Source: an uncultured Oscillospiraceae bacterium
GTDB taxonomy: Bacteria > Bacillota > Clostridia > Oscillospirales > Oscillospiraceae
Reading direction: 5' to 3'
Length of the DNA stretch: 34,838 nucleotides
Assembly (NCBI GenBank): GCA_910587205.1
Contig: CAJULZ010000012.1
Span: 1-34,838 of the forward strand
The notes beneath the pieces were generated by a model that was not told the DNA's origin, searched no databases, and saw only the letters and a list, made by a program, of their open reading frames with translations. Of the stretch, positions 1-9,248 are shown in pieces. A program made the position numbers and the translations under genes. Position 1 is the first letter of the stretch, and each line of letters starts with the position of its first letter.

Positions 1-76
1 TGGCGATGGCGAAGCCGATGCCGTAGGACGCGCCGGTGACAAGCGCCACTTTGCCCTTTAAGCTGAATTGATTCAT
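1..76 (-). CDS. kduD: KduD-like SDR dehydrogenase, N-terminal 25 residues only (partial)
   Basis: This is the start of a leftward gene that runs off the window edge. The visible residues carry the short-chain dehydrogenase pattern of beta strand plus TGxxxGIG (TGASYGIG), the Rossmann NAD(P)-binding loop. The ATG at 76 has a GAGGAG ribosome site just upstream and lies 17 nt after the kduI stop, so the two are translated from one mRNA. KduD (2-dehydro-3-deoxy-D-gluconate 5-dehydrogenase) is the usual partner of KduI and would make 2-keto-3-deoxygluconate. Only the cofactor loop is visible, so the exact substrate is inferred from context; another SDR is possible. Confidence 0.75.
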   Translation of the reverse strand, partial: MNQFSLKGKVALVTGASYGIGFAIA

Positions 77-93
77 ACCGCTGATTTCTCCTC

Positions 94-936
94 TCATTTT
101 AAATCGCTGGGGTTCAGGTTGTCCATGTCGTCGAACGCCTGGTTTTCCCCGCCCATGGCCCAAATAAAGGTGTAATTTGATGTGCCGCAGCCGCTGTGGA
201 TGGACCAGGAGGGGGAGATTACCGCGTCAAAATTCTTCAGCACCAGGTGCCGGGTTTCCTCCGGCTGGCCCATCAGGTGGATGACCGCCTGGTCCTCCGG
301 GATCTCGAAGTAGGTGTAGACCTCCATGCGCCGCTCGTGGGTGTGGCTGGGCATGGTGTTCCACACGCTGCCGGGGGAGAGCTGGGTGAGGCCCATGGAC
401 AGCTGGCAGGTTTCCAGTACGTCGGGATGGATGAACTGGTTGATCACCCGCTGGTTGGACAGCGCCGCCTCCCCGCAGGGGCGGTGGTTGGCCCGTTCCA
501 TGGTGAGCAGGGTGGTTTTGCACGCCTTATGGGCGGGAGTGGACGCCAGGTAGAACCTGGCCGGTTCGGCCCCGTCCACGCTGCCGAAAGACACCTCCCT
601 GGCGCCCTTGGAGATGTAGAGGCAGTCCTCATAGCCCAGGTCGTAGCGCTCCCCGTCCACCAGGACGAAGCCCCTGCCCCCCAGGTTGAACACGCCGGCC
701 TCCCGGCGCTCCAGAAAATATTGGGTGCCGAAATTATGCCATACGTCGATCCCTTTGTCAATGGGGACGGGCCCGCCGACGGGCATGATGCCCATGACCA
801 CCATGCGGTCCACGTGGGAGTAGGTGGCCTGAACCGTATCGGGCACATAGAGATTCTGGATGAGGAACTCGTCCCGGAGCTCCTGAGTGGTATAGCGCTT
901 GACGTCGCTGGGACTGGCTGAGTAACGGATATCCAT
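94..936 (-). CDS. kduI: 5-keto-4-deoxyuronate isomerase KduI
   Basis: Cytoplasmic enzyme converting 5-keto-4-deoxyuronate (released from unsaturated galacturonides) to 3-deoxy-D-glycero-2,5-hexodiulosonate. The 280 residues match the family length (about 278). The bicupin metal site is clear: H198, H200 and E205 in PSHTHERRMEVY, and H247 in SPSWSIHSG. FLERRE, DVLETCQLSMGLT and GENQAFDDMD are further hallmark segments. The ATG at 936 is preferred over an upstream in-frame ATG (1014) because it follows an AAGGGGGA ribosome site and gives the family N-terminus (MDIRYSASP). It begins 10 nt after the ATPase stop and is followed by kduD, so the three form one operon. Confidence 0.97.
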   Translation of the reverse strand: MDIRYSASPSDVKRYTTQELRDEFLIQNLYVPDTVQATYSHVDRMVVMGIMPVGGPVPIDKGIDVWHNFGTQYFLERREAGVFNLGGRGFVLVDGERYDLGYEDCLYISKGAREVSFGSVDGAEPARFYLASTPAHKACKTTLLTMERANHRPCGEAALSNQRVINQFIHPDVLETCQLSMGLTQLSPGSVWNTMPSHTHERRMEVYTYFEIPEDQAVIHLMGQPEETRHLVLKNFDAVISPSWSIHSGCGTSNYTFIWAMGGENQAFDDMDNLNPSDLK

Positions 937-946
937 GGCGTCCCCC

Positions 947-2050
947 TTATCTTGTGACCTTTTCCGGGGCCTTTTCGATGACGCTTTCCGTCTCCCCGTC
1001 AAAGAGGTATACATCCCCGTACGGGATGGAGAAGGTAATGGTGCTGTCGATCTCCGGGGTGTCGTGGGGATCTACCTTCAGGATGGCCTTGTCCTCCCCG
1101 GCGGTGATATAGACGTTGGTGTTGTCGCCCAGCATTTCGGTGAGTTCTACCTGGGCCCGCACGTGGTAGGCATTGTCCGTCCCGCCCAGCTGGATGGCCT
1201 CGGGGCGGAAGCCGAATACAATCTCCCGGTCCTCGTACTGCCCGGCCTTGTCCCCCAGCCGGGCCGTCACGTCCAGCGTGTTGGAGCCGAAGGGAATTTT
1301 GCCGTCCTTCACCACGGCGCGGATGAAGTTCATGGGCGGCTCGCCGATGAAACCCGCCACAAACACGTTCACTGGATTGTGATAGAGGTCATAGGGGGTG
1401 CCGGTCTGCTGCACGTAGCCGTCCTTCATCACCACAATGCGGTCGGCCAGGGTCATGGCCTCGGTCTGGTCGTGGGTAACGTAGATGGTGGTGGCCCCGG
1501 TCTCCCGGTGGATCTGGGCGATCTCGGAGCGCATGGTGACGCGCTGCTTGGCGTCCAGGTTGCTGAGCGGCTCGTCCATGAGGAACACGCCCACCTTGCG
1601 GATAATGGCGCGCCCGATGGCCACGCGCTGGCGCTGGCCGCCGGACAGAGCCCGGGGCAGCCGGTCCAGATAATCCGTCAGGCCCAGGATGCGGGCGGTG
1701 TTCTTTACCTTTTCCTCAATGACCTCCTCGTCCACGCCCTGGAGGGTGAGGCCGAAGGCAATGTTGTCAAACACGGTCATCTGGGGGTAGAGGGCGTAGC
1801 TTTGGAACACCATGGCAACCTCCCGTTCCCGGGGGCCCAGCTCGTTGGCGCGCTTGCCGCTGATGAGGAACTCGCCGTTGGAGATGTCCTCCAGCCCCGC
1901 GATCATCCGCAGCGTGGTGGACTTGCCGCAGCCGGAGGGGCCGACAAAGACGATAAACTCCCCTTTGTCGATCTCCAGGTTGAAGTTGTGGACCGCGTGG
2001 TAGCCGTTGGGGTATATTTTGTTGATGTCTTTCAGTGTCAAATAGGGCAT
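947..2050 (-). CDS. Sugar ABC transporter ATPase, MsmX/UgpC/MalK type (copy 1)
   Basis: Cytoplasmic energising subunit for a CUT1 sugar importer (367 aa). Motifs in order: Walker A GPSGCGKS at 37-44, Q-loop Q83, signature LSGGQ at 135-139, Walker B with D159-E160, H-loop H193, then a C-terminal TOBE-type regulatory domain from about 240. The start at 2050 follows AAGGAGG at normal spacing; the ATG seven codons earlier lacks such a site. MsmX-type ATPases often serve several sugar importers. There are no permease genes in this small operon, so this copy probably energises the importer encoded at 9249-13458 or one elsewhere. A second copy lies at 6981-8060. Confidence 0.93.
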   Translation of the reverse strand: MPYLTLKDINKIYPNGYHAVHNFNLEIDKGEFIVFVGPSGCGKSTTLRMIAGLEDISNGEFLISGKRANELGPREREVAMVFQSYALYPQMTVFDNIAFGLTLQGVDEEVIEEKVKNTARILGLTDYLDRLPRALSGGQRQRVAIGRAIIRKVGVFLMDEPLSNLDAKQRVTMRSEIAQIHRETGATTIYVTHDQTEAMTLADRIVVMKDGYVQQTGTPYDLYHNPVNVFVAGFIGEPPMNFIRAVVKDGKIPFGSNTLDVTARLGDKAGQYEDREIVFGFRPEAIQLGGTDNAYHVRAQVELTEMLGDNTNVYITAGEDKAILKVDPHDTPEIDSTITFSIPYGDVYLFDGETESVIEKAPEKVTR

Positions 2051-2078
2051 GCTTGTTGCCTCCTTACACATGAATTGC

Positions 2079-2095
2079 GGCCCGCGCCGCGGGCC
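2079..2095. repeat. GC-rich inverted repeat in the araC/ATPase divergent region
   Basis: A perfect 7-bp inverted repeat (GGCCCGC, 3-nt loop, GCGGGCC) lies between the divergent promoter zone and the ribosome site of the ATPase-kduI-kduD operon. It could be a leader hairpin of that mRNA or a regulator site. There is no T-run, so it is not a standard terminator. On the minus strand a weak promoter for this operon may overlap the araC -10 (TTGTCG, 18 nt, TATATC). Confidence 0.4.
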
Positions 2096-2104
2096 CGTCC
2101 CATA

Positions 2105-2133
2105 TGGACAGGACCGGCCGGATGTGATATACT
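2105..2133 (+). promoter_or_regulatory. Predicted sigma-A promoter of the araC regulator
   Basis: TGGACA (2105-2110), a 17-nt spacer and TATACT (2128-2133): 5/6 matches in each hexamer at optimal spacing. It lies 42 nt upstream of the araC start and points rightward, away from the ATPase-kduI-kduD operon. Confidence 0.7.
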
Positions 2134-2175
2134 AAAAGCCCCGAAAACCCGACAAACAGGAAGGAGCAATGGGTC

Positions 2176-2952
2176 ATGAACCATATCATCTATGCCGGCA
2201 AGCACGCGCTGACCTGGACGGTGTCCCAGCACCTCCACAAAGGTTGGGAGCTGATCTACTGCACCGGCGGGGACGGCGAGATGGTCTTTGAGGACCGGCG
2301 GCTGGGCTACGGCGTGAACGACGTGGCCATTATCCCGCCCATGGTGCCCCACTCCAACGTCAGCGAGGGCGGGTTCACCAATATCCACATCAACCTGGCG
2401 GACGCGGCCCTGTCCCACACGGAGCCCATGATCGTCCGCGCCGATTCCAACGGATTCCTGCTGGACGCGTTCAAGGCGGCGTTCTATTACTACTCGGAGG
2501 CGTCCGGCGGGCGGGCGCTGCTGCCCCTGTACGGGCAGCTCATCGTGTCCCACCTGGCGCTGTGCCAGCCCGGGCGGCGGCACAGCGAGGTCGTCCGGCA
2601 GATTGAGGACAACATCCTCCAGCACTATCCGGACTGCACGTACGACCTGAACGCCTATCTGAACTCCCTCCCCTTCAACACGGAATACCTGAAAAAGATG
2701 TTTAAAAAGGAGACGGGCTTGACACCGCTGCAATACCTGACGGACCGGAGGCTGGAAAATGCGGCCAGCACCCTGTCCACCTATCTGGGGAAGGGGAACA
2801 TCTCAGAGACGGCCCGGCTGTGCGGGTTTGGCGACCCGCTGTATTTCTCCCGCCTGTTCAAGAAAAAGTACGGCGTGTCCCCCCGCAGTTATACCCCTGG
2901 GGAGAATATGCCGGGCTTCCCCGGCCAGGGGGATGGGAAGATCATGGTGTGA
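2176..2952 (+). CDS. AraC-family transcriptional regulator, probable pectin-locus regulator
   Basis: 258 residues. The N-terminal 90 or so look like an AraC-type cupin sugar-binding fold (HKGWELIYC, then IIPPMVPHS with the typical histidine). The last 100 hold two helix-turn-helices: KKMFKKETGLTPLQYL, then an ISETARLCGFGD...YFSRLFKKKYGVSPRSY segment, the conserved C-terminal AraC signature. AAGGAG precedes the ATG at 2176. The gene is divergent from the ATPase-kduI-kduD operon, and its last 11 nt overlap the 3' end of the GH105 gene on the other strand. It probably senses a uronate or oligogalacturonide and controls the flanking operons; the ligand is inferred. Confidence 0.9.
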   Translation: MNHIIYAGKHALTWTVSQHLHKGWELIYCTGGDGEMVFEDRRLGYGVNDVAIIPPMVPHSNVSEGGFTNIHINLADAALSHTEPMIVRADSNGFLLDAFKAAFYYYSEASGGRALLPLYGQLIVSHLALCQPGRRHSEVVRQIEDNILQHYPDCTYDLNAYLNSLPFNTEYLKKMFKKETGLTPLQYLTDRRLENAASTLSTYLGKGNISETARLCGFGDPLYFSRLFKKKYGVSPRSYTPGENMPGFPGQGDGKIMV

Positions 2953-4072
2953 GCCGCTTGATTTCCGTATAGGCCAGCACGAAGGGGGCCACGCCCTTGG
3001 CGTCGTTGCGCACCACGGGCTCGGAAATGTAGTATTCATAGGAGCCGTCCCGGCGGCGGTTGTCCTCCGGGCCCAGCCCGGCCACCAGGCAGATGCCGCC
3101 CAGGTCCAGGCCGTCCTGCGTAAAGGCAAGGTATTTTTCCACGATGCCGTCAAAGGTCTTCCGGCCTTTGGCGGCATAGCTTTTGTCCAGGACGCCCAGC
3201 CGCGCGCCCTTCAGCATGGCGTAGGCCAGCATGGCGCTGCCGCTGGTCTCCAGGTAGTTGCCCTCCCGGCCGCCCTGGTCGGGCACCTGCCAGTACAATC
3301 CGGTGTCCGGGTCGGCGTACCGGGCGGCGGAGGCCATCAGCGCGGCGAAGATGGTCCGCAGGCTGTCCCGGCCGCCGCCCTCCGGCAGGATGTCCAACAG
3401 GTCGGCCAGCGCCACCGCGAACCAGCCCAGGGACCGCAGCCAGAAGTTTTTCGAGCAGCCGGTATCCGGGTCGGCCCAGAAGGCGGTTTTGGAGGCGTCA
3501 TAGCCGTGGTAATACAGCCCCGTTTCCTTCGAGAACATTCTGGCGCGCACCGTCTCGATCTGGCTCACGGTGTCGGAGAAGTCCCCCTTGCCGAAGTGCT
3601 TCTCGTGGAGGGCGTAGAAGGGCTGGGCCATGTAGATGCCGTCCAGCCACACCTGGTTGGGGTAGATGGCCTTGTGCCAGAAGCTGCCCTCCGGGGTGCG
3701 GGGCTGCTCGTCCAGCTGCCGCCGAAGGAAGTCCGCAGCCCTGCGGTATTTTTCCTCCCCGGTGCGCGCATAGAGGTCAAACAGCACCCGGCCCTCGTTG
3801 ATGTCGTCCAGGTTGTGGGCCTCGGGTTTGAAGGTGCGGATGGAGCCGTCCTCCTCCACGAAGTGATCCGCGCAGGCCCGGACAAACCGGGAGTAGCGTC
3901 CGTCCCCGGTGATGCGCTCCATCTCCATCAGGGCGGTGAGCATGCACCCGTCGATATAGTTCCAGGAGGCGGGCTTGCCTTCCCGGATTTTTTCCATATT
4001 CCACGCCGTGCGCTCCGGGGTGGAGCGCTCCACCAGCTGGAGCACGTATTCATCGATTTTTTTGTAATCCAT
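2942..4072 (-). CDS. GH105 unsaturated galacturonyl/rhamnogalacturonyl hydrolase (YteR/YesR family)
   Basis: 376 residues, the usual length for GH105 (alpha6/alpha6 barrel). The catalytic aspartate is D144 in the diagnostic VWLDGIYMAQPFY segment; HNLDDINEG and NYIDGCMLTAL are other family segments. The enzyme removes the unsaturated 4-deoxyuronosyl group from the non-reducing end of pectin oligosaccharides by vinyl-ether hydration, feeding KduI. There is no signal peptide, so it acts in the cytoplasm. The ATG follows the GH28 stop directly (TAAATG), with a GAGGGA site inside the GH28 end, indicating translational coupling. It is the last gene of the long operon, and its 3' end overlaps araC. 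Confidence 0.95.
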   Translation of the reverse strand: MDYKKIDEYVLQLVERSTPERTAWNMEKIREGKPASWNYIDGCMLTALMEMERITGDGRYSRFVRACADHFVEEDGSIRTFKPEAHNLDDINEGRVLFDLYARTGEEKYRRAADFLRRQLDEQPRTPEGSFWHKAIYPNQVWLDGIYMAQPFYALHEKHFGKGDFSDTVSQIETVRARMFSKETGLYYHGYDASKTAFWADPDTGCSKNFWLRSLGWFAVALADLLDILPEGGGRDSLRTIFAALMASAARYADPDTGLYWQVPDQGGREGNYLETSGSAMLAYAMLKGARLGVLDKSYAAKGRKTFDGIVEKYLAFTQDGLDLGGICLVAGLGPEDNRRRDGSYEYYISEPVVRNDAKGVAPFVLAYTEIKRLTP

Positions 4073-5644
4073 TTATGATCCCTCGAAGTCCTGGGTCACA
4101 ACGTCGCCGCAGTGGATGGCGATCAGGGGCTCCCCTTCCACGCCGGTGAGCTTGACGCCCTTGACCAGCACCTTTTCCACGTTGTCCAGGTACAGCCCCA
4201 GGCGGCACTGCTCTTGGTTCTGGTTTTTCATGGAGGGCATACCGGGTCTGGCGCCGTCCGCGAAGGACACGGTGATATTTTCCAGCTCCACCCGGCCGAT
4301 GGGGCTCTCCGGCAGACCGTCGATGTAGCAGGCGGCCACCTCCGCCCCGGCGCACTCCATGTTGCGGAAGGCAAAGGAGCCGAGATGGGGCGTCCGGTCA
4401 TCCACGGGCAGGGGGTCACGGCGCCAGACATATTCGGAAAACCGGTCCGGGTCGCAGCAATTGTACCACATGTTGATGACGATGGGGGTGAGGACGTTTT
4501 CCATCCGGATGTTGTCAAACAGCACGTTGTCGATGACGCTGTCCTTGCCCCGGCCCCGTCGGGTTTTGATGCGCAGCCCCCGGTCGGTGGCGTGAAAATG
4601 GCAGCGGGTGACGCTGAGATTGCGGATGCCCGCGGACAGTTCGCTGCCCAGGGTGACCGCCCCGTGGCCGAACTCCATCAGGCAGTTGCGAATGGTGTGG
4701 TGGTCGGCGGGGGTTTTGTACTTCAGCGCCATGTCCAGCTTGCCCGACTTGATGGCGATGCAGTCGTCCCCCACGGAGAATTTGCAGCCGATGATGCCCA
4801 CCCCGTCGCAGCCCTCCGGGTCGATGCCGTCGGTGTTGGGGCTGTCCTTGGGGGCGGTGACGAAGCAGTCCAGCATCAGGAAGTTGTGGGAATAGAAGGG
4901 GTGGATATGCCAGGAGGGCCCGTTTTTCACCGTGATCCCGTGGAGGGTGACTCCCTCGGTGTGGTTGAGGAAGATCACCCGGGGGCGGGCGGCGGGGAAG
5001 CTCTTAAAATCCCTCCACCAGTCCCCGCTCTGGCCGTTCCCATCGATGGTTCCCTGGCCCACAATGGAGATATCCCCGGCGTAGGCGGCGTGGATGAGGG
5101 ACTGGTAGCAGTCCTGCTCCTGTCCCTCGAAGCCGGCCTGGAGGGTTTCCCGCCCCGTGACCGGATCTGTCGTGACGCTGGGGAGGATGGGGTAGCGCGC
5201 CCGATCCGGGGAGCCCAGGATGGTGGCCCCCTCGTCCAGCTCCAGGGTGATGCGGCTTTTCAGGCACAGGGGAAGGGTGAGATAGGTCCCCGCCGGGAAC
5301 CACAGCCGCCCGTCTTCCGGCAGGAAGCTGATGGCGGCCTGGATAGCGGCGGTGTCCTCATGGACGCCGTCCCCCGCCGCGCCGAAGTCCTTCACATTGA
5401 CGCAGCAGGACTCCGCGCGGGTGGTGATGCTGGTCAACGCCTCGGTTTCGCATCCGTCAAAGCGGACGGCGACGGTATACTGCGTGCCAGGCGTTAGGCC
5501 AAAGAGGGAAAACACATTGGCGTCCCCTCGGAAGCGTTCCTCCCCGTCCACTGAAACGGTATAGCTGTTTTTGGCGTAATAGGGGGTATCCCCCTCCAAC
5601 TGGAAGCAGGTGGAGCTGCTTCCGCAGTAGAGCGTGTCAATCAT
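4073..5644 (-). CDS. GH28 polygalacturonase-type glycoside hydrolase, cytoplasmic
   Basis: 523 residues. All four GH28 motifs are present: NTDGID at 270-275, GDD at 292-294, GHG at 326-328 and RIK at 358-360, giving the three catalytic aspartates and the substrate-binding residues. A short beta-rich, Fn3-like segment (about 25-75) precedes the beta-helix, which starts at VKDFGAAGDG. There is no signal peptide, unlike secreted endo-polygalacturonases, so it probably trims imported oligogalacturonides or rhamnogalacturonan oligomers. The ATG at 5644 has a GTGAGG site 6-7 nt upstream; a GTG three codons earlier is less likely because it would overlap that site. It starts 10 nt after the upstream membrane-protein stop. 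Confidence 0.94.
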   Translation of the reverse strand: MIDTLYCGSSSTCFQLEGDTPYYAKNSYTVSVDGEERFRGDANVFSLFGLTPGTQYTVAVRFDGCETEALTSITTRAESCCVNVKDFGAAGDGVHEDTAAIQAAISFLPEDGRLWFPAGTYLTLPLCLKSRITLELDEGATILGSPDRARYPILPSVTTDPVTGRETLQAGFEGQEQDCYQSLIHAAYAGDISIVGQGTIDGNGQSGDWWRDFKSFPAARPRVIFLNHTEGVTLHGITVKNGPSWHIHPFYSHNFLMLDCFVTAPKDSPNTDGIDPEGCDGVGIIGCKFSVGDDCIAIKSGKLDMALKYKTPADHHTIRNCLMEFGHGAVTLGSELSAGIRNLSVTRCHFHATDRGLRIKTRRGRGKDSVIDNVLFDNIRMENVLTPIVINMWYNCCDPDRFSEYVWRRDPLPVDDRTPHLGSFAFRNMECAGAEVAACYIDGLPESPIGRVELENITVSFADGARPGMPSMKNQNQEQCRLGLYLDNVEKVLVKGVKLTGVEGEPLIAIHCGDVVTQDFEGS

Positions 5645-5654
5645 GGCGTACACC

Positions 5655-6293
5655 TCACTGGGCCGGTTTTTTTGCCGCGTCGCGGACGATGCGGGCGATC
5701 ATGTGCTTGGCCTGGATGAGCAACAGGTCGAAGCCCAGGTAGAACACCCCGAACAGGACCGGTTCCACGCCAAGGAAGATCTGATCCGCCGCGCCGGTGA
5801 GGGCGGCGGCGGCCAGGTTGACGGCGCTGTACAGGGTGTACACCAGGAACAGCACCAGGTAGCCGTACAGGACGTTGAGGAACAGCCCGGAAAAACTTTT
5901 CCGCGTGACCATCATCCACCGGGCGTTTTCCCCTTCGTTTTTTTCAAAGAAGCGCAGCACCGGGTTGGCCATCAGGTCGGTGACTACGCCCAGGGCCAGG
6001 CCGGTGACCGCCAGCTGGTCCAAGACGCTGGGCAGCAGGCCGCCCAGGCCCCAGAAGAAGAAGTAGCACACCGCCCCCGCGAACCAGCCCTTGATGAACA
6101 GTATTTTGACCCAGTCGGCCACCTTCATCTTGGGGCCCGAGCGGTAGGCGCGCAGCTCCTCCTGGGATACGGCGGGGGAATTCTCCTCGTTGGCGGTGAC
6201 CAGGTCGTTTACCGCGTCGGTTTTCAGCCGGTAGTAGTCCGTCTGCCTTTCGACCTCAGGCTTCTGGGCCTGGTTTTTCCGTTTTTTGCTCAT
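5655..6293 (-). CDS. Uncharacterised membrane protein in sugar ABC operon (212 aa)
   Basis: I do not recognise a named family. The first 75 or so residues are hydrophilic and charged, probably cytoplasmic (MSKKRKNQAQKP, ending SGPKMKVADWVK). Four hydrophobic segments follow: around ILFIKGWFAGAVCYFFFWG, LAVTGLALGVVTDLM, LFLNVLYGYLVLFLVYTLY and VLFGVFYLGFDLLLI, then a short basic tail. A strong AGGAGG precedes the ATG. It sits between another small membrane protein and the GH28 gene in one transcription unit. By position it may be an accessory of the importer or a scaffold linking transport to the enzymes; that is inference only. Confidence 0.8.
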   Translation of the reverse strand: MSKKRKNQAQKPEVERQTDYYRLKTDAVNDLVTANEENSPAVSQEELRAYRSGPKMKVADWVKILFIKGWFAGAVCYFFFWGLGGLLPSVLDQLAVTGLALGVVTDLMANPVLRFFEKNEGENARWMMVTRKSFSGLFLNVLYGYLVLFLVYTLYSAVNLAAAALTGAADQIFLGVEPVLFGVFYLGFDLLLIQAKHMIARIVRDAAKKPAQ

Positions 6294-6312
6294 GGGCCCC
6301 TCCTAATTGGGC

Positions 6313-6347
6313 GGACCGGGGGCCTGGAGGGCGGGCCTCCCGGGTCC
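6313..6347 (-). repeat. Intercistronic GC-rich hairpin
   Basis: Between the 203-aa and 212-aa membrane-protein genes an imperfect inverted repeat (GGACC...GGTCC outer arms, GGAGG/CCTCC inner arms) can fold in the mRNA. No T-run follows it in the minus direction, so mRNA processing or stability is more likely than termination. Confidence 0.4.
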
Positions 6348-6369
6348 CGTGCCTGTCTGGCCGGCGGGC

Positions 6370-6980
6370 TTACGCCTCGCCGGAGATATCGATGGCCTCC
6401 ATGCTGCCGTTATCCCCCACGTCGATGGAGGTCTTGATCTTCCGCAGCAGCTTGGAGTACACCGGCAGCAGCGCGGTGAGCACGATGCCGGCGATGAGGA
6501 TAACGATGTGGATCTCCAGATACCACTCGGCGTAAGCGATATAAGCGGTGGCCTCCGTGACCACGATGGGGTTTTCCGGGCGGTTCACTGCGGTGAGGAT
6601 GGCGTTGATGTAGTACACGTCGGCGAAGATGACGATGGCCAGCATGGCAAGCATCAGCGCCACCATGGGAATGTTGGGCTTCTTCCGGTAGGGGAAGGCG
6701 TTGAGGAAGCACATGAAGGACAGCATGGAGAACAGCATGGTGGCGAAGCCCGCCAGGCCCATCCCCGCGCCCTGGATGCGGGCGGTGGTGTCCGAGATGT
6801 GCATCAGGTTCATGGAGTAGAACACGAAGGCCGCCACAAAGACCAGCAGGGGGATCATCTGGGGCCGGCGCTTGAGGGACACCAGGAATTTGCGCCAGCG
6901 CTCCTTGAGCCACGCCCACACGCTGAGCGTATGCCGGACTTCTTCCGCAACCCGGCCCGTATTGTTCCTGTTTTTTGCCA

Positions 6981-6981
<1 letters not shown>
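6370..6981 (-). CDS. Uncharacterised membrane protein in sugar ABC operon (203 aa)
   Basis: No family recognised. After a basic amphipathic N-terminus (about 40 residues) come four hydrophobic segments: IPLLVFVAAFVFYSMNL, GLAGFATMLFSMLSFMCFL, VALMLAMLAIVIFADVYYI and WYLEIHIVILIAGIVLTALL, then an acidic C-terminal tail. Its ATG overlaps the stop of the preceding ATPase by one base (TAATG), so the two are translationally coupled. That tight link suggests it works with the ATPase or the importer. A YesL/DUF624 assignment, common in pectin operons of Bacillus, was considered, but I do not see that family's pattern. Confidence 0.8.
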
Positions 6982-8060
<1,079 letters not shown>

Positions 8061-8072
8061 GTCCCCGCCTCC

Positions 8073-8564
8073 TTATACGCCCTGGGTTTCCAGGGTCTTG
8101 AGGTGCGCCTCCAGCTCGTTGCAGCGGATGAAGTTCACCACGGCGGATATGACCAGGCACGCCGCGGAGGCGGCCAGGCAGGCCACCATCCAGAAAAACT
8201 GCCCGTCCTGCATGACCACCACGGATTCGCCGTTGACAATAGTGGTGGTGGCGTGGGCCCGCATAGGGATGATGAAGATGCGCACGATCTGCCCGATGCC
8301 GACGGCGGCCAGCAGATAAGAGTAATTCCTCTTGTAGTTCTTCACGCCCTCGGAGGACAGGAACACCGCCAGCATGAAGATCAGATTATAGACGATGGAG
8401 ATGCCGATGAGGTAGTTGTAATAATACGTGTCCACGTCGGACTGGTACAGGCTCACAAAGTAGAACACGTCGAACAGGATGCCCAGGATGGCCAGGTTGG
8501 AGCTGAGCGAGTTTTTGATAAAGCGCATCCGGTCCCGCTGGATGGTGCGTTCTTCGGTTGTCAT
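8073..8564 (-). CDS. Uncharacterised four-helix membrane protein (163 aa)
   Basis: No family recognised. Four hydrophobic segments: LAILGILFDVFYFVSLY, YLIGISIVYNLIFMLAVFL, YLLAAVGIGQIVRIFIIP and FFWMVACLAASAACLVISA. The N-terminus is short and charged (MTTEERTIQRDRMRFIKN) and the C-terminus acidic. The ATG at 8564 overlaps the stop of the upstream gene as ATGA and has AGGAGGAG in front of it, so it was preferred over a longer upstream reading (to 8729) that lies antiparallel to nothing and would overlap the upstream gene by 165 nt. It is probably a partner of the 196-aa protein and of the ATPase that follows. Confidence 0.8.
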   Translation of the reverse strand: MTTEERTIQRDRMRFIKNSLSSNLAILGILFDVFYFVSLYQSDVDTYYYNYLIGISIVYNLIFMLAVFLSSEGVKNYKRNYSYLLAAVGIGQIVRIFIIPMRAHATTTIVNGESVVVMQDGQFFWMVACLAASAACLVISAVVNFIRCNELEAHLKTLETQGV

Positions 8565-9151
8565 CCCGCGCTCCTCCTTCCTTCTTCCACCAGCTTTTGC
8601 TCGTCCTTCATCAGCTGCACCTTCCACGCGGCGTTGGCGATCAGAAGGACGCACACCAGGAGAACCAGTCCAAAGACCAGGTAATGCAGGTCGAACCAGA
8701 AGGTAGATTCGGTGTACAGCGTGCCCCACATCTCGGCGTGCTCCTTCAGCGCGGCGAAGTCCACCTGGAGGAACTGGGCCTTGAAAATCTCAATGTAGCT
8801 GTGGGCGAACACGGCGTTATAAACGCCGCCCGCCACGAACAGGGCGGTGGATACATAGTTGCCGATGTAGTAGCGCCTGCGGCTGTGGGTGCTGGTGAGG
8901 AACAGCAGGCAAGCCAGCAGGATCTGCCCGATGCTGTAGAGCAGGAAGGTGCGGTTGAAGTCCTGCATGTTGTAGTAGACGATGGAGCCGCTCACGTCCG
9001 TATCCCATATGTTGTTGGGGTTGCGCATGGTGTCGTAGAGGCTGTCATACAGATCGGTCATGATGCCGAGGGTATAGAGGAAGAATATCGCGCTGACGAT
9101 GACAGCCGCCATACAGACGATTCTCTGCGCGGTCATTTGCTTTTTGTACAT
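8561..9151 (-). CDS. Uncharacterised membrane protein (196 aa) downstream of the binding protein
   Basis: No family recognised. It has an N-terminal helix (IVCMAAVIVSAIFFLYTLGI), an external-looking loop of about 45 residues rich in Asp, Asn and Tyr, then helices near LLYSIGQILLACLLFL, VSTALFVAGGVYNAVF and LHYLVFGLVLLVCVLLIA, and a basic/acidic tail. GAGGAGG precedes the ATG. It is coupled (ATGA) to the 163-aa membrane protein. Together with 5655-6293 and 6370-6981 it makes four small polytopic proteins interleaved with one importer operon. Confidence 0.8.
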   Translation of the reverse strand: MYKKQMTAQRIVCMAAVIVSAIFFLYTLGIMTDLYDSLYDTMRNPNNIWDTDVSGSIVYYNMQDFNRTFLLYSIGQILLACLLFLTSTHSRRRYYIGNYVSTALFVAGGVYNAVFAHSYIEIFKAQFLQVDFAALKEHAEMWGTLYTESTFWFDLHYLVFGLVLLVCVLLIANAAWKVQLMKDEQKLVEEGRRSAG

Positions 9152-9177
9152 GACGACCTCCTCTCAGGGAAATCACG

Positions 9178-9220
9178 CCTCCCCCCGGTCGGGCGCGAGA
9201 GCGCCCGGCCGGGGTGGAGG
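9178..9220 (-). repeat. Strong intercistronic hairpin after the binding-protein gene
   Basis: A nearly continuous 14-bp GC stem (inner arms GGGCGC/GCGCCC, loop GAGA, outer arms CCCCGGTC with GGCCGGGG) lies between the binding-protein stop and the next gene. No T-run follows. Hairpins in this position are known to protect the upstream mRNA and raise binding-protein output relative to the downstream genes (as between malE and malF); that role is inferred here. Confidence 0.55.
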
Positions 9221-9248
9221 TCCATAGATGAGTTTGTCGGCCGGAATC

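Noticed and set aside
935..2179. Long rightward ORF of 414 codons opposite the ATPase and kduI genes
   Set aside because: Mirror frame of GC-rich genes; it lacks motifs and covers a gene with complete ABC motifs on the other strand. Other long antisense ORFs (for example 4112-5497, 6975-8684, 9228-11546, 24714-27206) were dismissed for the same reason.
2910..2925. GCCGGG-CTTC-CCCGGC hairpin near the araC stop as a terminator
   Set aside because: It lies inside coding sequence and no T-run follows on either strand.
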